Shown: positions 8,094 to 15,069 of the stretch, piece after piece | Layout: each line of letters opens with the position of its first letter | Position numbering within the stretch: position 1 is the stretch's first letter | Source: Chloroflexota bacterium | Lineage (GTDB): Bacteria; Chloroflexota; Chloroflexia; Thermomicrobiales; UBA6265 | Direction of reading: 5' to 3' | DNA length: 20,388 nt | NCBI GenBank assembly: GCA_023423795.1 | Contig: JAFAEX010000113.1 | Location: 1-20,388, forward strand | Notes under the pieces: model-generated | What the model saw: only the letters and a program-made list of their open reading frames with translations | Database searches by the model: none | Told to the model about the DNA's origin: nothing | Translations under genes and position numbers: made by a program

Positions 8094-8111
8094 CCACGGC
8101 GAGCGCCGTGG
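8094..8111 (-). terminator. Probable intrinsic terminator of the minus-strand zinc-ribbon gene
   Basis: A perfect 7-bp stem CCACGGC/GCCGTGG with a 4-base loop lies 15 bases beyond the stop codon of the gene ending at 8127. Read on the minus strand it is followed by AGTTTGTTCGGCATTTC, T-rich for this genome though not an uninterrupted T run. Confidence 0.5.
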
Positions 8112-8126
8112 CAGGCCGAGGCTGGA

Positions 8127-8744
8127 TCAGCCCGCGCCGCCCTCGCGCATCGCTTCCTCGGCTTCCTCGGCCAGGCGATCCTCGCGGGAGCGGGCGCCGA
8201 CGTAGAGGGCGACGGTGAGGGCGAGCAGCGGCACGACCGTCACGCAGTAGAACAGCCAGAGGATGCCGGCGTCCTCCGGGCGAGCGCGCAGGACGATGAC
8301 CAACCCGAACAGGGCCATCACCACCAGCAGGCCGAGCGCGGCGAGCGCCGCGCCGGAGGAGACGCAGCCCCGGGCGTGGGTGTTGATGTCCGGCGTCGCC
8401 AGCATCCCGGCCGGTATCGGCTCGGCCGGCGGGCGGCCGACGTCGGCGCGGCGGACGAAGCCGAGTTTGCCGTTGGAGATGCGGACCCGGATCCAGTCGG
8501 CGGGCACCTCCTGCGTGCCCTCGACGACGTCGAGTTCGGAGCCGGCGGGGATGATCTCGACGATGCGGGCGGCAGGGTCGGCCCGCTCGAAGACCCGTGT
8601 GCCCTCGGCGGCGTGGAAGGCGTCCACCAGCGTGGTGCCGCAGGCGGCGCAGTAGTGGTTGCTGGCGGGGTTCAGCGCCCCGCACAACCCGCAGTAAATC
8701 AGCGCCGACCCCGCTCCGCTGACCGGACCTCCCGCGTCTGCCAA
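8127..8744 (-). CDS. Zinc-ribbon, SH3-like membrane protein
   Basis: Hypothetical 205-residue protein. An N-terminal zinc ribbon has C18-x2-C21 and C32-x2-C35 (YCGLCGALNPASNHYCAACG). Residues about 45-105 resemble a bacterial SH3 (SH3b) fold, with VFERADPAARIVEIIPAGSE followed by ADWIRVRISNGKLGFVRRADV, the usual pattern ending W-x-x-V ... G-x-V. Two membrane helices follow at about 131-152 and 160-183, then an acidic tail. The TTG at 8744 is the start: a stop codon lies two codons upstream in frame, and GGAAGGG sits 7 bases before the TTG. Zinc-ribbon/SH3b membrane proteins are thought to sense or bind envelope or protein partners, but the function here is unknown. It is divergent from the other zinc-ribbon gene at 9043. 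Confidence 0.75.
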   Translation of the reverse strand: MADAGGPVSGAGSALIYCGLCGALNPASNHYCAACGTTLVDAFHAAEGTRVFERADPAARIVEIIPAGSELDVVEGTQEVPADWIRVRISNGKLGFVRRADVGRPPAEPIPAGMLATPDINTHARGCVSSGAALAALGLLVVMALFGLVIVLRARPEDAGILWLFYCVTVVPLLALTVALYVGARSREDRLAEEAEEAMREGGAG

Positions 8745-8771
8745 GATTCATCCCTTCCATCGGTGCCGGGT

Positions 8772-8845
8772 GCGAGTGCCGAGTGCCGGGTTGGATTCTG
8801 GTTGACCCGCTGACCTGCCGGCGCGCCGCGGCACTCGGCACTCGC
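8772..8845. repeat. 17-bp perfect inverted repeat of heptad type between divergent zinc-ribbon genes
   Basis: The arms are GCGAGTGCCGAGTGCCG at 8772-8788 and its exact reverse complement at 8829-8845. The arms are made of GTGCCGA/GTGCCGG units. The loop contains GACCCGCTGACCTGCCG, which resembles the octad segment inside the repeat at 9784-9930, so these look like copies of one composite element. It lies in the 298-base space between the divergent starts at 8744 and 9043; nothing else firm is seen in that space. Confidence 0.8.
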
Positions 8846-9042
8846 ACTCTCACTCGGCGCCCCATTCCGCGCCCGTTTGTACCATAGGGTTCGCCGGGTT
8901 GACGGCAGGGCGCGCGGTGCCCGACCCTGCCCCGGCAACCGTGCCGATTCGGCCCACGCGAGCGCGGACGATTTGCCGTTCCGGATCGCTCGTCAGGCCG
9001 CCGTTCCGTCATGAAACGCCCGGTTCCCGAAAGGACCCCGAC

Positions 9043-9783
9043 GTGACCGACCCCGTCCCCTGCCCGGAGTGCGGCTCCCGCCCGCATCCCGACGACCGCT
9101 ATTGCCCGGACTGCGGGGCGCAGCTGCCGACCGGGCCTGTCGCGCCCGCCCGCACCACCGCGGAGTACGCCGGACCACCGGTCGGCTCGGCCATGGCGGC
9201 GGCAGCGGCCAACCCTTCGACCGGGGCGGACGGAGGGCATTCGGGCAGCATCGGGGCGAACGCCAACGGGATCCCGGGACCGGAAGCAGCCCGACCGAAC
9301 AGTGGGCCGACCGGAAGCGCGGCCAACGCAGCGGCCGGCGAGGCTACCGGCACGACGATGCCGGCGGCATTCGGCACGTGGAACCCGCGCGCTGATGGCG
9401 GGGCGGGCTCGCCTGCACCTGCCCCGGCAACGAGCGTTGGCACTCCGGCCACGCCCGAGCCGGCGAGCGGCGAGCGGCCGATCGCGCCAGCCGCGGCAGC
9501 GGCGGCGGCCGCCGCCGTCGCTGCCGCGAACGGGACGGGCACAACCGCCATCAGTCGCTCGCCGTCGCCGGAGGCCGAGGACCCGGGCTGGTTCGGCGCG
9601 AGCAGCCCGGGATCGATGCTGGGGATGGGCCTCGTCCTGATCGTCGCCGGTATCCTGCTGGTGCTGGTCGGCAAGATCGACCGTACCGGCACCATCGGCA
9701 TCATCGGGCTGCTGATCGCCGTCGGCGGCGCGTTCATGATCCCGCTCGCCGCCCTCCGCGCCGTCGCTTCCCGGATCGTGTGA
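9043..9783 (+). CDS. Zinc-ribbon membrane protein with long Ala/Pro-rich linker
   Basis: Hypothetical protein of 246 residues. The GTG at 9043 is chosen because GAAAGGA (9029-9035) lies 7 bases before it and the product then begins TDPVPCPECGS; an earlier GTG-type frame start at 8899 would add 48 residues with no ribosome binding site. C7-x2-C10 and C21-x2-C24 form a rubredoxin-like zinc ribbon. Residues about 30-185 are an Ala/Gly/Pro/Thr-rich linker, including a run of nine alanines near residue 155, and look disordered. Two membrane helices occupy about 192-211 and 217-237. The shape (zinc ribbon, flexible linker, two helices) matches uncharacterised 'zinc-ribbon domain-containing protein' families. 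It is paired head-to-head with a second zinc-ribbon membrane protein, and a shared pathway is only inference. Confidence 0.7.
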   Translation: MTDPVPCPECGSRPHPDDRYCPDCGAQLPTGPVAPARTTAEYAGPPVGSAMAAAAANPSTGADGGHSGSIGANANGIPGPEAARPNSGPTGSAANAAAGEATGTTMPAAFGTWNPRADGGAGSPAPAPATSVGTPATPEPASGERPIAPAAAAAAAAAVAAANGTGTTAISRSPSPEAEDPGWFGASSPGSMLGMGLVLIVAGILLVLVGKIDRTGTIGIIGLLIAVGGAFMIPLAALRAVASRIV

Positions 9784-9930
9784 GTGCCGGGTGCCGGGTG
9801 CCGGGTGCCGGGTGCCGGGTGCCGGGTGCCGAAAATGGTAGGCCGGTACCGCATCGATCCGGTTTGTGCTTGCCGACCCGCCGACCCGCCGACTTGCCGA
9901 CTCCCTGACTCGGCACTCGGCACCCGGCAC
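9784..9930. repeat. Heptad tandem array with octad core and inverted arm
   Basis: Seven head-to-tail 7-bp units at 9784-9832: six GTGCCGG and a final GTGCCGA, beginning directly after the stop codon of the zinc-ribbon gene. Then come four 8-bp GCCGACYY units at 9872-9903 (GCCGACCC twice, GCCGACTT, GCCGACTC). An inverted heptad arm follows at 9911-9930, whose reverse complement GTGCCGGGTGCCGAGTGCCG differs from the left array at one position. It ends 4 bases before the stop codon of the convergent glycosidase gene, so it could form a hairpin at the 3' ends of both transcripts. Confidence 0.9.
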
Positions 9931-9934
9931 TTCG

Positions 9935-11869
9935 TCAGGTCCTGATCCAGACCTGCATAGGGCCAGGGGCGCGGTTGGCCCACGCGAAATAGGGGACGGC
10001 GGTGAGGATGCGGTGGCGCAGCGTCGGCGGCGCGGTTAGGGCGGCGGCGGGGCGGTAGAGCGCGCCGGTCCAACCGGGGTAGGGGTGAGGCTCGGCGGCG
10101 TCGGCGGTGAGGGCGACGACCCCGCCCAGCAGGTCGGGACGCCACGAGGGGACGACCTCGGCGTCGGCCGGCAGGATCATTGCCTGCAGGTCGGCGCCGG
10201 GGTGGTCGCACCCTTCGAGGCAATACAGGAACGGGCCCCGCCGCAGGGCGACGCGGCCGGCGTTCTCCAGCACCCGCGGATGGCTGGCGAGGCGCACCAC
10301 CGGCATCGGCAGCGAAAGGTGGACCGTGTCGCCGGCCGCCCAGCGCCGCCGGATCGTCGCGTAGGCGCCCGCTTCCACCGGGAGGGCGGCGTGGTCGCCG
10401 ATCTCCAGTTTGGCGCCCTCGGCCCAGGCGGGCACGCGCAGGTTAAGCGCGAAGTCGCCCGGGGTGTCCACCGAAATGTCGATCTCGCCGTCCCACGGGT
10501 AGGGGGTGGCGATGCGGAGGGTAACGGTCCGCCCATCCGGCAGCGGAACCCGCACCCGCCCCGCCAGGTACAGGTGGAGCCAGACCGCGCCGTCGGAGAC
10601 ACTGGCGGCGTAACCGGGCAGCGACGCCAGCAGCCGGGCGACGTTCGGCGGGCAGCAGGCGACCTCGTACCACGGCTGCCGCCGGTGGCCGCCGGACGAC
10701 GAGAGCGGGTTGACGTAGAACCACGTCTCGCCGTCCAGTCCCGCGCCGGGGAGGACGGCGTTGAACAGCGCGTGCTCCAGCGCGTCGGCGTATCGCGGGT
10801 CGGCGGTGGCGGCGAGCATCCGATGGTTCCACATCACCGAGCCGATGGCGGCGCACGTTTCGGCGTAGGCGGTCGCGTTGGGCAACTCGTACGCGCCGCC
10901 GAAACTCTCGCCGTCATGGCGAGCGCCGAGGCCGCCGGTCACGTAGGCCCGGGTCGCGCGGGTGTTTTCCCAGAGGCGCTCCAGCGCGGCGCGCAGGGCG
11001 GGTTCGCCGGTTTCCAGTAGCACGTCGGCCGCGCCGGCGAGGTAGTACATCGCCCGCACCGCGTGGCCGTGCAGTTCGGTCATCTCGCGCAGCGGCACGG
11101 CGTCCTGGTGGTACTCCGGGCCCCAGCGCCCGTAGGGCCGGCCCAGCGCGCCCCGGCCGCGGGCGTCGATGAAGACTTGCGCCTGCGCGAGGTAGCGCGG
11201 GTCGCCCGTCTCCCGGAACAGTTCGACGAGGGCGAGTTCGATCTCCTGGTGGCCGTCGGCCCACGGGTGGTCGGCCTGCCGCTCCGGCCCGAACTCGGCC
11301 ACGATCAGGTCGGCGAACCGGGTCGCGGCATCGAGCAGGCGGCGGTCGCCGGTGGCGCGGTGGTGGGCGACCGCCGCCTGAACCAGGTGGCCGGCGCAGT
11401 ACAACTCGTGCAGGTCGAGGTTGGTGAACCGCTCCCCGGCGCGCTCCCCGGAGAAGCGGGTGTTGATGTATCCGTCCGGCTGCTGGGCGGCGAGGATCAG
11501 CGCGACCGCTTCTTCGACCATCCCGGCAAGCGCCGGGTCGGGTTCGGTCGCCAGCACCCAACTCGCGGCTTCCAGCCACTTGTAGAGGTCGGAATCGTTG
11601 AACTCGCGCCCGACCGCCGGTCCGTCGAGTTCGCCGGTGGCGCGGCGGAAGTTGTCGAGCCTGCCGGTGGCCCGCAGGTGCTCCCACTGGGCCGGCAGGC
11701 TGACGCGCCGGTTGCGCTCGAAGCGGGGAGACCAGAAGGCGTCGTCCACCCGCCACGCCTCGACCGGGACCGGCCGCAGCATGGCGTGCCCGCTCCGGCG
11801 GGTATCGAGGACGACGGCGGCACGGCGGGACGGGGCGCCAACCCCGGAGGTGGTCGCGGATGCGCTCAT
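9935..11869 (-). CDS. GH127-type beta-L-arabinofuranosidase (DUF1680)
   Basis: Glycoside hydrolase of family GH127, which releases beta-L-arabinofuranose from arabinan side chains or hydroxyproline-linked oligosaccharides. 644 residues, normal length. The alpha/alpha-barrel spans about 30-430 and beta-sandwich domains follow. Family blocks are DGYINT (132-137), HELYCAGHL (154-162), GESFGGAYELPN and CCPPNVARLLASLPGY. By spacing to the characterised Bifidobacterium enzyme HypBA1, E321 is the acid/base, C405 the nucleophile, and E337, C339, C405 and C406 the zinc ligands (ETC and CC motifs, all present). There is no signal peptide, so it acts on imported oligosaccharides. The ATG at 11869 has AGGAG 7 bases upstream. 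No other arabinan genes are nearby. GH146 or another DUF1680 clan specificity cannot be excluded. Confidence 0.88.
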   Translation of the reverse strand: MSASATTSGVGAPSRRAAVVLDTRRSGHAMLRPVPVEAWRVDDAFWSPRFERNRRVSLPAQWEHLRATGRLDNFRRATGELDGPAVGREFNDSDLYKWLEAASWVLATEPDPALAGMVEEAVALILAAQQPDGYINTRFSGERAGERFTNLDLHELYCAGHLVQAAVAHHRATGDRRLLDAATRFADLIVAEFGPERQADHPWADGHQEIELALVELFRETGDPRYLAQAQVFIDARGRGALGRPYGRWGPEYHQDAVPLREMTELHGHAVRAMYYLAGAADVLLETGEPALRAALERLWENTRATRAYVTGGLGARHDGESFGGAYELPNATAYAETCAAIGSVMWNHRMLAATADPRYADALEHALFNAVLPGAGLDGETWFYVNPLSSSGGHRRQPWYEVACCPPNVARLLASLPGYAASVSDGAVWLHLYLAGRVRVPLPDGRTVTLRIATPYPWDGEIDISVDTPGDFALNLRVPAWAEGAKLEIGDHAALPVEAGAYATIRRRWAAGDTVHLSLPMPVVRLASHPRVLENAGRVALRRGPFLYCLEGCDHPGADLQAMILPADAEVVPSWRPDLLGGVVALTADAAEPHPYPGWTGALYRPAAALTAPPTLRHRILTAVPYFAWANRAPGPMQVWIRT

Positions 11870-11953
11870 GGCCGGCTCCTGCGGCGGCGGGTCAACGTGG
11901 GCCGATGATGGGGGATGGGGTGGGATGGGCGCAAGACGGAGCGAACGATCCGC

Positions 11954-12520
11954 TTATGGGCGTGGCTCTCGCCAACCGTGGCGCGGATGCCAGGTGAAGA
12001 GGCGGTCGGCCAGGTGGTCTTCGAATGCGACGAGATCGGCGACTGCCGGGGCAAGGTCGTCGATCCCACGTTGGGGAACCACGAGGATGCCGGAGTGACC
12101 GGATAGCACAACACGCGGCCCCGCAATCATCCTTGCCTCGACCTCTCAATGAGCGCGGAGCAATAGCACCGCTTCGTGCAGCGTCCGAAAGCACGCGCCG
12201 TTGTGCGTGATGACCGTCTGGCCGGACTCCATCGCCAGTAAGAGCGCGTTTCAGAACCGCCTCCGTCGTCATCCCGAGCCTGTCGAGGGATCTCGTTTTC
12301 CCCCACGATGGCGTGGACGACGAGATCCCTCGACAGGCTCGGGATGACGGTTTGGTTGACGCTGGCGGGGTTCTGAAACAGCCTCCAAGAGCACGCGGGC
12401 ATCGCTTACCCGCAGGCGGCCCGCTTCGGTCGCAGACGACACATGGAATCCCCTCGGGCGCCACGGCGGGGCGAGCCAGTGGGAAACGTCCTCGATGAGG
12501 ACGAATCGATGCCCGGGCAC
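11954..12520 (-). pseudogene. DUF5615/PIN-like toxin, broken by a MITE insertion and a nonsense codon
   Basis: The GTG start at 12520 lies 2 bases after the antitoxin stop codon. The first part reads HRFVLIEDVSHWLAPPWRPRG then EAGRLRVSDARVLL, the N-terminal pattern of DUF5615 PIN-like toxins (LIEDVS carries the first acidic residues). At 12392 the frame runs into an inserted element and stops at 12269. Removing 147 bases (the 141-bp element and one 6-bp duplicate) restores VLLLAMESGQTVITHNG, the family's conserved THN block, followed by FRTLHEAVLLL. A TGA at 12148-12146 then interrupts the frame. The same frame continues without any shift as SGHSGILVVPQRGIDDL ... LADRLFTW to a TAA at 11956-11954, matching the usual C-terminal tail (GILVVPQ). 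The restored gene has 139 codons counting the nonsense codon, normal size. Assignment rests on motif recognition alone. Confidence 0.65.
12246..12386. mobile_element. 141-bp MITE-like element with 11-bp terminal inverted repeats and 6-bp target duplication
   Basis: Flanking direct repeats AAGAGC lie at 12240-12245 and 12387-12392. Just inside the ends are perfect 11-bp inverted repeats: GTTTCAGAACC at 12248-12258 and GGTTCTGAAAC at 12369-12379. The core is a perfect 29-bp inverted repeat, arms 12268-12296 (GTCATCCCGAGCCTGTCGAG plus nine bases) and 12320-12348. The element is too short to encode a transposase and would need one in trans. It sits inside the toxin gene and introduces an in-frame stop. 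The exact outer boundary (two to five bases) is uncertain because the ends beyond the 11-bp repeats are not symmetrical. Confidence 0.75.
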
Positions 12521-12522
12521 GC

Positions 12523-12852
12523 CTACGCGAACGCCGCCTCGTTCTCGGCGAGAATCGCGTCGATGTACATCGGCTGGCAGACGTACCGCCCGAGCGACGC
12601 CCGGACGGCCTCCTCGGAAACGGCGTAGTCGTGCGCAACCTCGCGCACGACGGCGACCTCGACCTCGCCGAGGTCGTCGCGTCCCGCGATCGCCTTGGCG
12701 TAGCCCACGATCGCCCAGACCGCGATGCTCTCCCGGTGGAGCCGTACCCGCCCAGGACCCGGGCGGTGGGGGTCGGCCACGATCCGTCCCTCGTAACCGG
12801 CAACCCAGTACTCGTCCTGACTTGTCTGCAGCGGAATCCCTCGATCGCTCAA
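12523..12852 (-). CDS. DUF433-like antitoxin
   Basis: Small 109-residue protein resembling DUF433-type antitoxins that pair with DUF5615 toxins. The core reads RESIAVWAIVGYAKAIAG, then VAHDYAVSEEAVRASLGRYV (the winged-helix-like 'dY.vseeaVraaL.Y' pattern), and ends IDAILAENEAAFA, a typical C-terminus for the group. The start is a TTG at 12852 with only a weak purine-rich stretch (GGTGGTG) upstream, so the start is uncertain. The stop codon is 2 bases before the toxin GTG, the usual coupled arrangement. The antitoxin frame is intact although its partner is broken. Its usual role is to bind and neutralise the toxin and repress the operon. Confidence 0.6.
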   Translation of the reverse strand: MSDRGIPLQTSQDEYWVAGYEGRIVADPHRPGPGRVRLHRESIAVWAIVGYAKAIAGRDDLGEVEVAVVREVAHDYAVSEEAVRASLGRYVCQPMYIDAILAENEAAFA

Positions 12853-13134
12853 TCGACACCACCGTACCGCGCCGCCGAGTCACATCAGGAGGCCGGGACG
12901 ATTCGCGGACGAATCGTCCAAACCGGCAGCGCTTCCCCCCACGGCGCACGGGCGAGCCGGGCGTTCCAGCCATTCGTTGGCCCAATCGTGCCGCGCATGG
13001 TGTTGGCAAACCGGGTATGATCGGGAATCGGCGCATCCGGACACGCAACCGGCCCTCGGGCTGGCGCACGTTCGATCCTTCGCGGCCGTTGGGGCCCGCG
13101 AGGGCGCCATTCGCGACGGAAGGAGAACGGCGCC

Positions 13135-14808
13135 GTGACCGATCGGATTCCCGGGTCCGTCGAACGAAAGCTGGGCGCGGCGACGCCCCGCCGCAACGTC
13201 CTGAAGGCGGCGAGCATCGCCGCGCTCGGCACGCTGGGCGGCGGCATCGCCGGACGAGGCGGCCCAACGGCGCGGGCACAGGAGGCGACGCCGGCGGCGG
13301 ACGCCACGCCGCGCGCATCCGGCAAGAAGCCCAACATCGTCGTGATCATGACCGACGATGTCGGCTGGGGCGACCTCGGCTGCTTCGGCGGCGGCACGAT
13401 GCGCGGCGCTCCCACTCCGCACCTCGACCAACTCGCCGCCGAGGGTATGCGCTTCGTCAACTACTACGGGCAGGCGTCCTGCACAGCCGGCCGCGCCTCG
13501 TTCGTCACCGGGCGCATCCCGATCCGGACCGCCCTTTCGCTGGTCCTCGTCCCCGGCGACCCGGACCACCTGACGCCCGAGACCCCGACCGTCGCCCAGT
13601 TCCTCGGCGAGCAGGGGTACACCTCGGTGCAGATCGGCAAGTGGCACCTCGGAGATGTCGAGGAGGCGTACCCGACCTCCAACGGTTACGACGAGATGTA
13701 CCACATGCTCCCCTACTACGCCGGGGTCTACGCCTACGACGACACCAACCTGCAACCGGACTGGCCGGGGGACGACCCGGAGTTCATTGCGCGCTGGAAC
13801 CAGATCAACCTCGGCGAGTGGCAGGGCAAGGCCGGCGAACCGCCGGTCAAGACCCGCACCTTCACCTGGGAGGACCTGGCAACGGTCGATACCGACATGA
13901 AGAACACGGCGATCCAGTGGCTGACGGACCACGCCGGCGGCGACGACCCGTTCTTCATGCACCTGAACTTCATGAAGGTCCACCAGCCCAACTTCCCCTC
14001 CCCGGAATGGAAGGGCAAGTCCCCGGGCCGGCACCCCTACCTCGATTCCCTGATGGAATTGGACGACAACTGCGGGCAGGTGATCCAGGCCATCCGCGAC
14101 CTCGGCATCGCCGAGGACACCCTCATCGTTTGGACGACCGACAACGGCGCGTGGGTGGATGCCTGGCCGGATGCCGGCTACACCCCCTTCCGCGGCGAAA
14201 AGGGCAGCGCCTACGAGGGCGGCTTCCGGGTGCCGGCGATCGCCTGGTGGCCCGGCACGATCGCGCCGGGGCAGACCGCCTACGAGATGATGTCCCACAT
14301 GGACTGGTGGCCGACCTTCGCCACGCTGGCCGGGGCCGAACCGCCGCCGCACATCTGGGAGGACAACGAGGGCAAGCCGATCGTCTTCGACGGCATCGAC
14401 AACAGCGACTACCTGCTCGGCAACGGCCCGAGCAAGCGCGACACGTTCTACTACTACTACGACCAGGCCTTCGGCGGCGTCCGCGTCGATAACTACAAGT
14501 TCATGTTCACCGCCAAGGACACCTGGCTCGGCCCCAGCCGTCCGCTGACCAGCGCGCCCGCGCTCTACAAGCTGGACTGGGACCCGGCCGAGCAGTACGA
14601 CATGCTGTTCAACGGCGCGATGCCGACCCACGGCAACCAGACGTCGCCCGGCCGCTTCTCCGGCGCGGACCACGGCTGGACGCTGACGATGTTCATGACC
14701 CCGGCGCTGAACGCGCACTTCGAGGAGATCGAGAAGTACCCGAACAAGGAGTCGCTGGTCGGCGGCGGCCCGTACTACCAGATCCCGGAGGAGAACCGGC
14801 CCGGCTAG
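13135..14808 (+). CDS. Tat-exported sulfatase (alkaline-phosphatase superfamily)
   Basis: Secreted sulfatase of 557 residues that hydrolyses sulfate esters with a formylglycine nucleophile. The Tat signal is PRRNVLKAA (about 18-26), a hydrophobic stretch, then AxA-like ARAQE near residue 47. The metal site is IMTDDVGWGDLG (D74, D75) and WTTDNGAW (D336, N337). The active-site block is SCTAGRASFVTGR with C116 as the formylglycine position and R120, a C-x-A-x-R rather than the common C-x-P-x-R. Also seen are GKWHLGD (K169, H171) and GEKGSAYEGGFRVPAIAWWPG. The GTG at 13135 follows GAAGGAG by 9 bases. No maturase (formylglycine-generating enzyme) is in the window, and the substrate cannot be read. 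The neighbouring GH127 gene is unrelated in strand. Confidence 0.9.
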   Translation: MTDRIPGSVERKLGAATPRRNVLKAASIAALGTLGGGIAGRGGPTARAQEATPAADATPRASGKKPNIVVIMTDDVGWGDLGCFGGGTMRGAPTPHLDQLAAEGMRFVNYYGQASCTAGRASFVTGRIPIRTALSLVLVPGDPDHLTPETPTVAQFLGEQGYTSVQIGKWHLGDVEEAYPTSNGYDEMYHMLPYYAGVYAYDDTNLQPDWPGDDPEFIARWNQINLGEWQGKAGEPPVKTRTFTWEDLATVDTDMKNTAIQWLTDHAGGDDPFFMHLNFMKVHQPNFPSPEWKGKSPGRHPYLDSLMELDDNCGQVIQAIRDLGIAEDTLIVWTTDNGAWVDAWPDAGYTPFRGEKGSAYEGGFRVPAIAWWPGTIAPGQTAYEMMSHMDWWPTFATLAGAEPPPHIWEDNEGKPIVFDGIDNSDYLLGNGPSKRDTFYYYYDQAFGGVRVDNYKFMFTAKDTWLGPSRPLTSAPALYKLDWDPAEQYDMLFNGAMPTHGNQTSPGRFSGADHGWTLTMFMTPALNAHFEEIEKYPNKESLVGGGPYYQIPEENRPG

Positions 14809-14828
14809 CCGGCAATCGATGGCAACGA

Positions 14829-14866
14829 AACGGCGGCCCCTCGGATTCCGGGAGGCCGCCGCCGTT
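14829..14866 (+). terminator. GC-rich hairpin after the sulfatase gene
   Basis: AACGGCGGCC at 14829-14838 pairs with GGCCGCC(GCC)GTT at 14854-14866 with a 3-base bulge, 20 bases after the stop codon. No T-tract follows, so termination is plausible rather than clear. It lies between convergent genes. Confidence 0.45.
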
Positions 14867-14880
14867 CGTCTCGAATCCTC

Positions 14881-14970
14881 CGTCATCCCGAGCCTATCGG
14901 GGATCTCGTGCACGAGTCGAGGAGTCGAGGAGTCGAAGAGCGACGAGATCCCTCGACAGGCTCGGGATGA
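14881..14970. repeat. Second copy of the GTCATCCCGAGCCT inverted repeat
   Basis: Arms at 14882-14909 and 14943-14970 match the core arms of the MITE at 12268-12348, with one substitution and one deleted base in the left arm. The loop carries GAGTCGAG-type short direct repeats (about 14914-14938). No GTTTCAGAACC termini flank this copy. It sits between the convergent sulfatase and efflux-pump genes; the rest of that 261-base gap shows only the hairpin at 14829 and a stray GGGATGACA half-arm near 15002. Confidence 0.85.
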
Positions 14971-15069
14971 TGATGGGGTGCTCGGGCTGACGCGGGGCAC
15001 CCGGGATGACAGTGGGAAAGGGCGGCCGGGGCGGAATGCGACCGGGCACGATTCGCGCCGGTGGCCGCG

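Noticed and set aside
7819..8205. 128-codon plus-strand frame after permease 2
   Set aside because: No ribosome binding site, no recognisable domain, runs through the 11-bp repeat array and hairpin and into the antisense zinc-ribbon gene.
9784..9832. Tandem GTGCCGG units as a CRISPR array or iterons of an origin
   Set aside because: Units are contiguous with no spacers, and there is no replication gene nearby; the same units form hairpins elsewhere in the window.
7705..9930. Long 741-codon minus-strand open frame
   Set aside because: It spans two genes, repeats and the end of permease 2 in antisense, with Arg/Gly/Pro-rich composition typical of GC-rich shadow frames.
10085..11908. Plus-strand open frames opposite the GH127 gene
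   Set aside because: The minus-strand gene has every catalytic residue in place; the plus frames show no ribosome binding site or domain.
13016..13021. TATGAT as a -10 box for the sulfatase gene
   Set aside because: No -35 at a proper distance (the nearby TTGGCA is only 7 bases away).
12880..15000. Long 706-codon minus-strand frame opposite the sulfatase gene
   Set aside because: It is antisense to a well-supported sulfatase, has no recognisable domain, and starts inside a repeat.
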